Shown: in pieces, positions 1 to 6,731 of the stretch
Position numbering within the stretch: position 1 is the first letter of the stretch
Layout: each line of letters starts with the position of its first letter
Source of the DNA: Candidatus Poseidoniaceae archaeon
GTDB taxonomy: Archaea > Thermoplasmatota > Poseidoniia > Poseidoniales > Poseidoniaceae
DNA: 6,731 bases
Direction of reading: 5' to 3'
Assembly (NCBI GenBank): GCA_013330765.1
Contig: DUHU01000088.1
Location: forward strand, 1-6,731
The notes under the pieces: generated by a model
Databases searched by the model: none
What the model saw: only the letters and a program-made list of their open reading frames with translations
What the model was told of the DNA's origin: nothing
Program-made: the position numbers and the translations under genes

Positions 1-3000
1 CGGTCACCCACGACGAGATCGTCTTGATGGGCGGAGCCTCCAGCACCGGCGCACAACGCCGCTCCTATGGGTGGCTCCCGGATACCGATGCATGGCGCAA
101 CATGGGGAACCTCATGACCGCCGTGCACAGCATGGCATGGACCACGTACGGCAACGCGACCTACGTGATTGGAGGCGACGCTGGAAACCCCTCATGGAAT
201 TGGCTGCAGATCCGTTCCACGGCCAACCGCTACATCAGCCCAGCAGAGCACACAGGCGACATGACATCTCCCCCAATCGACCTCAGAAGCAGCACGGACG
301 GAGACGCTTTGCTGCGTTGGATCCGACTCGACGGAAGCACCCCGCCTGGAACCTCGCTTGGATTGCAATACAAAACCGCTCCAGACCCGCTGCTGCTCAA
401 CGGCATCGATTGGCGACCGATGATTGGGAATTTCAGTTACAACCATCCCATTGGAAACCATACCATCCCTGAACCCAGCATCGCAGGCAGCGATCGCTCG
501 GTGCAAGAATTCCTCGACCTCCACCCATGGTTGCAATGCCGTGTGGTGCTCAGCACCACGGAAGGAGACGCTTGGACCCTTCCGGATTTGGACATGGTGG
601 CCTGGGGAATGGAAGAGGCCGGGTTCGCTGCAATGGCACGAACCGCTCTGCAAACCTACGGCCAACCGCTCAACGTGACCACGTTGGTCGACGTCGAAGA
701 CCCATGGAGCACCGCCGAACTCGTCCTTGACGCGGGCTTCGGACGAACGCAACGCGTCGTGGCCGAGGAGGTCGCTGGAATGTGGACGGTGACCGCTCCA
801 ATGGACAACCTCCGGGTCATCAACACCGCCAACAGCAGCGTGCAGATGGTGCAGCAAGACCCGATGGAACTCCAATGGAACCTGCATCTTGACCAAGGCG
901 TGGTCAACCTTGACCACGTGTCCTTGCACCTCGAGGTTCGGGCCGACGACGGCTCGCTTGTCTTCGCCGCTGCTCCTGAGGACCCAACCCTGACGTGGAA
1001 CGAGGAAATCCAGGTCAACCTTGACGCCATCACGGCGGACGGCCGAGACCTGATGGCGTCCTCCTCGGTCGTCGTCGCGGCCGACCGCATCCTCACGGTC
1101 GACCTGTCAACCGGTTTCCCGGCCCGAAACGATGCGCCCGCTGACGGTGCCTTCCAAGCCCGCATGCATCTGGACGTCGAGGATTTGGCGGCCGGGCAGT
1201 TCGTCCCTGCTTCGACGTGGTTCAACACGACCACACCATGGTTCGATCTCAGCATGGCCCATCCCGCGCCTTTGACCATGCTGCTTCCGACGGATGCCTC
1301 AGGCCCTGCAGACCTTCGCATCGAACTCCGAACGGAAGCAAACGCCACGCTTCTCTTCGAGAACGATGGCACGTCCTTCGTGCTCGATGCCCAAGCTCCG
1401 ACCCTGCTGGGAAGCAGCCCCAACCAGGCCGCTTATGCCAATCAAAATGGAAATCGAAACGTCATCCTCAGTTTCGCAGAGGTCGGGGGGTTCAATCCTG
1501 AAGACGTCAGTTTCCGTGTCTGGGTGGAAGCGAGGGACGACGACGGAGACGGCGCAGCAAGCCTCGACGAATACCTGCAAGCCCCCGCCACGTGGGTCAA
1601 CACCGGCACGGTCTGGACGGCCAACTTCACGGTGGACGACACCGCAAATGCAGACCATCAAGCCGTTCGCGTGTTGGTCGTTGGCAACGACCGCGCTGGA
1701 CTCTCCGTGGCCAACGCAACGGCGGAATCCGGCCACCTCAACTGGACCACACGGATCCCTCGGACCGTGGACATCCTAAGCGTGTACCCAGGAGGTGGCA
1801 TCGTCCAGAACCTCGAGCCTGGAAGAGCTGTGGGTTGGCAAGTTGACGTCTCAGACGGCAACGGGTTGGACAACCTGCAAGAAATCCGCGTTGAACTTGG
1901 CGGCGATGCAAACCTTGGCATCCGCTGGGATGTGATCACCGAACAATGCCAAAACCTGGACGGTCGAACTGCCGTCGTCGCCTGCTCTGCGAGCACCGTG
2001 GGCGACGTCATGTCGCTTGATCTGAACCTTGCACCTGAGTGGTCCCTCGTGCCTGGCGTGCTCAACGAAGGGGCTGTTCGCGTGGTGGCCAGGGACATTG
2101 ACGGGACGAACGCCACTGAAGTTGGAGGGGCCTGGGCTTTCGCCCGCGGGATGACCCTCGACAACGTCAACCTCTCTGATTTGGAAGGGGCCACCCAAGG
2201 TCCGGTCGCTGCAGGCAGCGTCCTGGCCGTCGGAGAAACCCTGAACCTCAGCGCGACGATCAACCACACCGTCAGCGGCGTCCCTTACGACGGCGGCCTT
2301 CGCATTCGTTGGTTTGGAAACGTTGGAGCCGAGCGCTGGGACGGTGGCAGTTCGGTCATGGTCAGCGACGGTGTGCTGGACACGGGCATCCCTGCTCCAA
2401 ATGCAGGCGGGCGCCTGATGCTGGCCCGGGTGGAGGTCTGGGACCCGCAAGACACCTCGTTGCTTCATCGGATTGACTTGACGCCCCTCGACGTGGACGA
2501 GGAAGCGCCCTTCCTCGTGGCCAAAAACGATGACGTCACGTGGTCGAGGTACCACCTCGACGACATTGTCGTTGGCCTGAACATCGAAGAAGACACGGCG
2601 TGGACCGCTCCTGTCAACGTGACATGTCAGGTCACCTCGACCGAACGGTCGTGGCCTGAAGTGACGCAATCCGTGATGCCGTCAGGCGTTTTTGAAGACC
2701 TCATCTTGTTCACCGCGGTGTTCAACCTCTCCGACGTCGGTGATCCTGCCGATCTGGATCCACAGGCAAGCTTGGCTTGCTGGGCCAACGGACGGGACGA
2801 TGCTGGACGGGCCTTGGTAGGGTCGACGGATTTGACCCCGAGTGATCCTTGGTTCATCGCGACCCTGACCACTGAAGGGCCCGATTTGGAACTCGGCGAT
2901 GTCACGCTGAACGGCGCCGTGGATTCGGAAGGAGCCAACATCATCGTCGCCGCTCCTGTGATCGCTCGAACAGAGGCCATCGAGCGCTCCTTCGTGGTGG

Positions 3001-3656
3001 AGATCACCTTGGCATCCGATGGAGAAGAGACCGTGGTGGTTCGGCGGGAAATCGACGGATTAGGCGCCGATGAAGCCGAGATCATTCGTGGTAACTTCAA
3101 CGTTCCAAAGGGTGCATGGACCCTCACCGTGAGCATTGATGCCCTCGGCAACGTCAGTGAACTGGACGAGGAGGACAACCTGTGGACCTACGAAGGTCAG
3201 GCCTCCGGAGGAGGCGCTGGTGCAGTCCTCGTGGCCGGTGGTGGATTGGCCGTCCTCGGCTTGGCCGTCGTCTTGATGCGACGGCGTGGCCAAGATGCTG
3301 ACGAGGTGAAAGCAGCGCTCCCGGGGCCGACCGGCGCACCTCAGAAAAGCAAGCCAAAGGGACCTCCGGGCGCAGATCGCCGCGTGTCGGGAGGACCCCG
3401 AGCGCCTCCATCATCACCTTCCTCTGCCCCGGTGGATTTGGCCCGCGCAGAGGCTGCATTGGCGGCGCTCGCACCCGCTGCGGCAGCGGAGCCAAACGAG
3501 ACCGGGGACAAGACGGTCGGGAGCATCGCCTCTGACCACACCGAACTTCCCGGCGGGGGAGACTACGATTACACGGCAGAGGGAACCCACTACGAGGGTG
3601 AGGGAATCGGACGTTGGAAACTTCGGGACGACGGCTCGTTCGAACGGATTTCATGA
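1..3656 (+). CDS. Giant Kelch/Ig-like/CARDB surface protein with C-terminal membrane anchor (5' partial)
   Basis: This is the 3' part (1217 visible residues) of a large secreted, membrane-anchored protein. The frame is open to the left edge, and the first codons already encode a Kelch-type blade, so the TTG at 24 and ATG at 27 are internal and the true start and signal peptide lie outside the window. Domains by nucleotide: Kelch end 3-185; jelly-roll-like 255-611; unrecognised beta-rich 621-1385; Ig-like 1386-1754 with an EF-hand-type loop; further Ig-like or beta segments 1764-2150, 2151-2489 and 2490-2873; CARDB-like 2877-3182; glycine linker; membrane helix 3216-3278; RRR stop-transfer; 125-residue Pro/Ala-rich cytoplasmic tail. 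The outer part has 17 N-x-S/T sequons and only five cysteines, four in two close pairs (codons 1947/1983 and 2625/2778) that could form disulfides. Adhesion, carbohydrate binding or sensing is plausible, but no catalytic motif was seen and the ligand is unknown. The domain boundaries are read by eye. Confidence 0.9.
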   Translation, partial: VTHDEIVLMGGASSTGAQRRSYGWLPDTDAWRNMGNLMTAVHSMAWTTYGNATYVIGGDAGNPSWNWLQIRSTANRYISPAEHTGDMTSPPIDLRSSTDGDALLRWIRLDGSTPPGTSLGLQYKTAPDPLLLNGIDWRPMIGNFSYNHPIGNHTIPEPSIAGSDRSVQEFLDLHPWLQCRVVLSTTEGDAWTLPDLDMVAWGMEEAGFAAMARTALQTYGQPLNVTTLVDVEDPWSTAELVLDAGFGRTQRVVAEEVAGMWTVTAPMDNLRVINTANSSVQMVQQDPMELQWNLHLDQGVVNLDHVSLHLEVRADDGSLVFAAAPEDPTLTWNEEIQVNLDAITADGRDLMASSSVVVAADRILTVDLSTGFPARNDAPADGAFQARMHLDVEDLAAGQFVPASTWFNTTTPWFDLSMAHPAPLTMLLPTDASGPADLRIELRTEANATLLFENDGTSFVLDAQAPTLLGSSPNQAAYANQNGNRNVILSFAEVGGFNPEDVSFRVWVEARDDDGDGAASLDEYLQAPATWVNTGTVWTANFTVDDTANADHQAVRVLVVGNDRAGLSVANATAESGHLNWTTRIPRTVDILSVYPGGGIVQNLEPGRAVGWQVDVSDGNGLDNLQEIRVELGGDANLGIRWDVITEQCQNLDGRTAVVACSASTVGDVMSLDLNLAPEWSLVPGVLNEGAVRVVARDIDGTNATEVGGAWAFARGMTLDNVNLSDLEGATQGPVAAGSVLAVGETLNLSATINHTVSGVPYDGGLRIRWFGNVGAERWDGGSSVMVSDGVLDTGIPAPNAGGRLMLARVEVWDPQDTSLLHRIDLTPLDVDEEAPFLVAKNDDVTWSRYHLDDIVVGLNIEEDTAWTAPVNVTCQVTSTERSWPEVTQSVMPSGVFEDLILFTAVFNLSDVGDPADLDPQASLACWANGRDDAGRALVGSTDLTPSDPWFIATLTTEGPDLELGDVTLNGAVDSEGANIIVAAPVIARTEAIERSFVVEITLASDGEETVVVRREIDGLGADEAEIIRGNFNVPKGAWTLTVSIDALGNVSELDEEDNLWTYEGQASGGGAGAVLVAGGGLAVLGLAVVLMRRRGQDADEVKAALPGPTGAPQKSKPKGPPGADRRVSGGPRAPPSSPSSAPVDLARAEAALAALAPAAAAEPNETGDKTVGSIASDHTELPGGGDYDYTAEGTHYEGEGIGRWKLRDDGSFERIS
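3..185 (+). other. Kelch-type beta-propeller remnant (last visible blades)
   Basis: The translation reads EIVLMGGASS, then a conserved Tyr and Trp spaced as in Kelch repeats (SYGW, DTDAW), then a second strand pair ending in YVIGGDAG. The hydrophobic run followed by Gly-Gly, and the downstream aromatic pair, are the Kelch signature. Kelch blades normally occur in sets of four to seven, so most of the propeller should lie left of the window. Such propellers bind proteins or sugars, but the ligand cannot be read from this piece. Confidence 0.7.
255..611 (+). other. Jelly-roll-like beta-sandwich domain in the surface protein
   Basis: The segment has the pattern of a beta-sandwich often found in prokaryotic surface proteins. 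It starts with MTSPPIDL, followed by an aromatic strand (LLRWIRLDG), the turn TPPGTSLGLQYKTA, a late strand PWLQCRVVLSTTEGD, and a closing strand LPDLDMVAWG. These match the usual order of an opening 'T-S-P-x-I-D-L' strand, a middle 'P-x-G-T-S' turn and a closing 'Q-x-R-V-x-L-S-T' strand. It follows the propeller directly. A carbohydrate- or ligand-binding role is only inferred. Confidence 0.45.
1536..1571 (+). other. EF-hand-type calcium-binding loop in an Ig-like domain
   Basis: Twelve codons encode DDDGDGAASLDE. Aspartates sit at loop positions 1, 3 and 5, glycine at 6 and glutamate at 12, which is the canonical EF-hand or dockerin-type ligand set. Position 8 is Ala rather than the usual Ile, Leu or Val. 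The loop lies inside a beta domain with no clear flanking helices, so it probably stabilises the extracellular fold with calcium and is unlikely to act as a calmodulin-like sensor. Confidence 0.7.
2877..3182 (+). other. CARDB-like domain before the membrane anchor
   Basis: About 100 residues run from GPDLELGDVTL to SELDEEDNLW. The opening 'P-D-L-x-x-x-x-V', the central strand pair and turn ending in RREIDGLGADEAE, and the closing 'G-N-V-S-E-L-D-E-x-D-N' are typical of CARDB (cell-adhesion-related domain in bacteria), an Ig-like fold common in archaeal and bacterial surface proteins. Its place next to the membrane helix suits a stalk or adhesion module. Confidence 0.7.
3216..3278 (+). other. 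C-terminal transmembrane helix of the surface protein
   Basis: A run of about 21 hydrophobic residues (AGAVLVAGGG, then LAVLGLAVVLM) follows a Ser-Gly-Gly-Gly linker and is followed at once by Arg-Arg-Arg. By the positive-inside rule, the long N-terminal part is outside the cell and the last 125 residues are cytoplasmic. The helix is Gly/Ala-rich, which can favour helix packing. No LPXTG or archaeosortase-type PGF motif was seen, so anchoring appears to be by the helix itself. Confidence 0.85.
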
Positions 3657-3695
3657 GCCGTCGGGTTCTTGGGGGTCCGCCCTTGGTTGGATTCG

Positions 3696-4268
3696 ATGGG
3701 CGTCCAAGACGTAGAGCGGGCCTTGCTGGTCCTGTTTCGCTCTGGCCTGCCCATGACCGCCTCGGACATGGCTCGAACCATGGCCTTCGGACAAGGCTGG
3801 TTGGGCATCGAGGAAGCCGATGCTGTGGTGCTTCACCTCATCGAAACTGGATGGCTTCAAGCCGAGGGTGACGGGTACCTGCCGAGCAGGGACCTGAGCG
3901 CCGTAGAGGTCCCGTTGTCGTGGATGCCGAGGCCGTCGCGACTCCTCGATGCAACGGCACCCGGAGCGGCCGTCGCCGCTTCTCCTGAACCCGTACCACC
4001 CGCCCAGGTCATCGCCAGTCCACTGCCTGTCGCTGAACCTGAGGCGAACGAAAGCGATGACCCGAGGGTCAGGCTGGAGGGGCGTTTGGTCGGTTTTATC
4101 GCTCGTGCGTCCGGTTTGGATCGCGCCGAGGTCAAGCGGCGGGCTGAACGAAAGCAACACGCGCTTCGCCCTTGCACCTCATGGCTGGGATTGGCCCTGG
4201 TGGCCCATGACCAAGGTTTGGACATGAACGCCATTGTGGACGCCTTGTCGCCTAACGCTCAGGCCTAA
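3696..4268 (+). CDS. DUF2240-like archaeal protein with a Pro/Ala linker
   Basis: A 190-residue cytosolic protein with no signal peptide or membrane helix. It resembles the archaeal DUF2240 family in order and motifs. Residues 1-80 form a helical, winged-helix-like part: a short N-terminal helix, then GWLGIEEADAVV, a helix ending in ETGWL, a beta hairpin (GDGYLPSRD) and VEVPLSWMPRP. Residues 125-185 form a second helical part (LEGRLVGFIARASGLDRAEV, then a C-terminal helix containing VAHDQGLDMNAIVDAL). Between them, residues 85-122 are a Pro/Ala/Glu-rich, probably disordered linker. The family has no established function; DNA or protein binding is a guess from the fold-like pattern. The ATG at 3696 is preferred over the TTG codons at 3669 and 3687 because the family begins just before this helix. 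No Shine-Dalgarno site precedes any of them. The 39 bp gap after the surface protein has no AT-rich promoter, so the two genes are probably co-transcribed. Confidence 0.75.
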   Translation: MGVQDVERALLVLFRSGLPMTASDMARTMAFGQGWLGIEEADAVVLHLIETGWLQAEGDGYLPSRDLSAVEVPLSWMPRPSRLLDATAPGAAVAASPEPVPPAQVIASPLPVAEPEANESDDPRVRLEGRLVGFIARASGLDRAEVKRRAERKQHALRPCTSWLGLALVAHDQGLDMNAIVDALSPNAQA

Positions 4269-6731
4269 TCTTGGCGAGCAGTCGCGGCATCGGCCAGGTC
4301 CATCAGCACCGGAAGAAGCACCAGCGACAGCAGCAACGAGAATCCGACGGTCACGGCGGTGATCATTCCGAAATCACGGATCAGGGGCATTGGGGAAGCG
4401 AGCAGGACCATGAAGCCAAGTGCGGTGGTCGCGGCAGAAAGCAAGAGCGCCACGCCCGTCGTGGACATCGAAGCCACCATGGCTTCTTCTCTGGACGGGC
4501 GGCGAGAGCGTTCAAGCTCCATACGCTGCCACATGTGAATGGCGAAATCGATGCCGATGCCCAGCGTGAGGGCGGTCACCATCACGGTCATGACGTTCCA
4601 CTTGAGTCCGAGCAACACCATGGAACCAACCACCCAGAGGGTGGAGAAGACCACCGGCGAAAGCACGACGAGGGCGGGAATCAAACGACGCGTCAACACC
4701 AGAAGCACGACAAAGGACACGGCCAGAGAAATCGCCGTCGATTCAAGTTGCGAGACGCTCAATCCCGTCAACACCGTCTCCAAAACCACGAGGTCCCCGG
4801 TCACGTGGACTTCTGCAAATCCATCCAAATCTGCATCGAGACCGTTCTCACCTTCGACGCCATCCACCATGGAAAAGAAGGTCGCAACGACCCGGCTCGA
4901 ATCGGCCGATGTGCTGGCCTCGACACGGATTTCGTTGCGCAGGTGGGTCACACCGTCGTCGTTCATCGCGACGGTGACTTCGACACGGTCGGCCCAACTC
5001 AGACCGGTCAGTGGGTCTGCCACGCTGGTGTTGGTCTGCAAGGAACGGAACGCACCCAAGAGGTCCACTGGCTGGCTTGAAATGACGGGATAGAGATCTC
5101 CGGTGGTCAACACCGCAAGGTTGTGGTCCTCACCAAAACTCGCATTGCGGAGCACCGCATCACGCAACAAAACGTAGGGGCCGTCGTAGGACGGTGAGGG
5201 TTTGGTCCCGTCCGTTCCAACGACGTCGTGGTTGGCCTTGAGGTCGCCGTGAAGCAGACGCAATTGGTCCAACATGACCGCATCCATCGGGATGGTCGAG
5301 CGGTCGTCCTCAGGCTCCATGAGGAGGTAGACGACCTTCCATCCTGCAGCATCGTATGAGGTCTCGAGGTCTTCCCGGACCTCCATGACCTCCAAATCCT
5401 CGTCGAGGAAGTCCGTCAAATCGAATTCCGTTTCCAGGGACAAGGCGCCGACCAATGAAGCAAGGCTCACCAACACGGCCACCAGCAGTATGCTGAGTTG
5501 CTGAGAGCGTTGAACCGCCACAAGGCGCTCGCTGAACCGCGGCATTCGCAAGACCACCGCGTCCTGCTTTGCTCGTCGCGCATCGACCACCACATGGAGG
5601 GCGCCGACGACCACGGTGGAGGCCACAAAGGCGCACACGACGCCCAAGGCCAGCGCCACCCCGAAGGTCGCGATCGGCGGCAGAGGTGAGACCGCATTGG
5701 CGAGGAAGGCAGCCACCGTGGTGACCACGGCGAGCACGAGCGGCATCGCAAGGCCCGCACAGGCCTTCAACCAGGCATTCGCGGGATCGTCGTTCTCCTT
5801 TCTTGTGGAAAGGTACGCCCGCTGCAGGTGAATGGAATAGTCAATCCCGAGACCGAGCACCAGAGGAGCCACGGCCACCTCGAGGGCCGTGAATCGGGCA
5901 CCAAACAAATTCAACAATCCGTAGGTCCAGATGAGCGCCACCGAGAGTCCCGCCAGCGGGAAGGCCACACCCTTCACGGAGCGAAAGGCCACGGCCAAGA
6001 CCAGCACGACGACGAACAGGGCCAAGGCAATCAGAAGCGCCAAACCGTCGAAGGTGGATGCGTCGATGTCGTAGGAGATGAGGTCAAGGGACACCACGCC
6101 ATAGGTAAGCAGGGACGTTTCGGACAGTGTTGCCAATTCATCCCGGAGTTGGTCCTGCAGGATTTCGCGCTCCGTGGTTTCGAGCGAAGGGTCGATGTCC
6201 AAGACCCAGAGCGTTGAGGAGGCCACCGGGGTTGCATCTCCTGTTCCGTCGGAAAGGAAAGCGCACACTGGATCGATGTCCAAGTCCTCCGAGAGCATGG
6301 CGTTCGCAGCGAAGGTCGCGGATGCGAGCAGGGCGTCATCGTCGGTCAGGGTGCAGGTCGTGCCCTCGTCCAACACAAGGTCAAGGAGATCTGCCCAATC
6401 GTTGACCGCTGACAGCGCCGTTCCATTGGCTTCCTCATCGAGGGCCACTTGCATCGCGGTCGGAGCCGTGGCCCATGCCACCACCACATCACCGCGCTCG
6501 GCCGAGGCCTGACGAAGGGTCGCTTCATCTTCCTCCATGGCTTTCAGATGCTCAAGGGTGAGGACGTTGGTGCCGTCGTCCGCCACGACGTGAACAAACA
6601 TCGGACGGCGTTCTTCAGGAAAATGCTCGTGAATTCGTTCGTGTGCAACGAGGGCGTCGCTGTCCGGAGCAAAGCGGTCCAAGTCCGTGTCGAAGGCAGG
6701 CGGGCTGTTCACCAAGGAGACCATCAGTCCG
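4265..6731 (-). CDS. RND-superfamily HAE3/MMPL-type membrane transporter (5' partial)
   Basis: The ATG at 6724 gives 819 residues, but the frame stays open to the edge, and the protein begins at what looks like the end of membrane helix 1 (GLMVSLVNSPPAF). The true start is therefore outside the window. Residues below count from that ATG. The family has twelve helices in two similar halves, each with a large outer loop. Visible are loop 1 (11-225), helices 2-6 (about 227-247, 253-273, 280-300, 321-343, 351-378), helix 7 (408-428), loop 2 (430-660) and helices 8-12 (662-678, 682-706, 709-731, 754-776, 784-809). Each half starts its loop with an FD...DF-type motif (FDTDLDRFAPDSD and FDLTDFLDEDLE). 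GLGIDYSIH in helix 4 and GIGIDFAIH in helix 10 carry the Asp residues (D295, D726) that correspond to the proton-relay Asp in MmpL-type pumps. HAE3 relatives move lipids and other hydrophobic molecules using the proton gradient. The substrate here is unknown. Confidence 0.9.
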   Translation of the reverse strand, partial: GLMVSLVNSPPAFDTDLDRFAPDSDALVAHERIHEHFPEERRPMFVHVVADDGTNVLTLEHLKAMEEDEATLRQASAERGDVVVAWATAPTAMQVALDEEANGTALSAVNDWADLLDLVLDEGTTCTLTDDDALLASATFAANAMLSEDLDIDPVCAFLSDGTGDATPVASSTLWVLDIDPSLETTEREILQDQLRDELATLSETSLLTYGVVSLDLISYDIDASTFDGLALLIALALFVVVLVLAVAFRSVKGVAFPLAGLSVALIWTYGLLNLFGARFTALEVAVAPLVLGLGIDYSIHLQRAYLSTRKENDDPANAWLKACAGLAMPLVLAVVTTVAAFLANAVSPLPPIATFGVALALGVVCAFVASTVVVGALHVVVDARRAKQDAVVLRMPRFSERLVAVQRSQQLSILLVAVLVSLASLVGALSLETEFDLTDFLDEDLEVMEVREDLETSYDAAGWKVVYLLMEPEDDRSTIPMDAVMLDQLRLLHGDLKANHDVVGTDGTKPSPSYDGPYVLLRDAVLRNASFGEDHNLAVLTTGDLYPVISSQPVDLLGAFRSLQTNTSVADPLTGLSWADRVEVTVAMNDDGVTHLRNEIRVEASTSADSSRVVATFFSMVDGVEGENGLDADLDGFAEVHVTGDLVVLETVLTGLSVSQLESTAISLAVSFVVLLVLTRRLIPALVVLSPVVFSTLWVVGSMVLLGLKWNVMTVMVTALTLGIGIDFAIHMWQRMELERSRRPSREEAMVASMSTTGVALLLSAATTALGFMVLLASPMPLIRDFGMITAVTVGFSLLLSLVLLPVLMDLADAATARQD
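4820..4837 (-). other. DxDxDG calcium-type motif in outer loop 2 of the transporter
   Basis: Residues 630-635 read DADLDG, about 27 residues before membrane helix 8, in the outer loop. The spacing matches the first half of EF-hand-like and related calcium loops. The twelfth position is Val rather than Glu, so it is not a full EF-hand. It may bind calcium with other ligands, or simply be an acidic turn. Confidence 0.4.

Noticed and set aside
192..929. A 245-codon open frame on the - strand
   Set aside because: It is antisense to the Kelch and jelly-roll region, with a His-rich translation and no motif.
1851..2669. A 272-codon open frame on the - strand opposite the surface protein
   Set aside because: It overlaps well-formed beta domains on the + strand, and its own translation shows no recognisable domain or signal. 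It is best explained by G+C bias removing stops.
3474..3490. Ala-rich run in the surface-protein tail as a nucleotide repeat
   Set aside because: The codons differ and no repeat unit is maintained at DNA level; it is simply low-complexity protein.
3669..3695. TTG at 3669 as the start of the DUF2240-like gene
   Set aside because: It adds nine residues not expected in the family and has no ribosome binding site. The ATG at 3696 fits the family start better, although TTG cannot be fully excluded.
3657..3695. A promoter or terminator between the surface protein and the DUF2240-like gene
   Set aside because: The gap is G+C-rich, with no TATA-like box, no T-run and no convincing hairpin.
3653..3871. 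An ATGA stop/start overlap at 3653-3656 as a possible start of the second gene
   Set aside because: This arrangement is often real, but the frame it opens is a short Arg/Gly-rich shadow, while the other frame gives the DUF2240-like protein.
4271..5080. A 269-codon open frame on the + strand opposite the transporter
   Set aside because: It is antisense to a clear RND-family gene. Its translation is His/Arg/Gln-rich with no domain pattern, as expected from the reverse complement of membrane-helix codons in G+C-rich DNA.

Overview
The window looks like a piece of an archaeal genome, most likely a marine Group II euryarchaeon (Poseidoniales) or a close relative. Four things suggest this: a very large sequon-rich surface protein built of beta domains and anchored by one C-terminal membrane helix; a DUF2240-type protein, a family I know only from archaea; an archaeal-style HAE3/MMPL transporter; and fairly high G+C with no clear Shine-Dalgarno sites. 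The assignment rests on recognition of families and style, not on a marker gene. A haloarchaeon is less likely because the cytosolic DUF2240-like protein is not strongly acidic.

The layout is dense: three genes fill almost every base. Positions 1-3656 (+) hold the 3' part of a giant surface protein whose start lies left of the window. In order it has the end of a Kelch-type propeller, a jelly-roll-like domain, several Ig-like beta domains (one with an EF-hand-type calcium loop), a CARDB-like domain, one membrane helix, and a 125-residue cytoplasmic tail ending in an aromatic, charged motif. After 39 bp comes a DUF2240-like protein (3696-4268, +), probably on the same transcript. On the opposite strand, 4265-6731 encodes an RND-superfamily (HAE3/MMPL) membrane transporter that runs off the right edge before its first membrane helix.

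The + and - genes converge and their stop codons overlap by four bases (4265-4268), so there is no room for an intergenic terminator. No RNA gene, mobile element, CRISPR array or nucleotide repeat was seen, and no gene-free stretch exceeds 39 bases. Both membrane proteins face outward with large domains and each has an aspartate-rich calcium-type motif, but the sequence does not show that they work together. I see no clearly new multi-gene system. The surface protein's architecture and cytoplasmic tail are the parts most worth following up.
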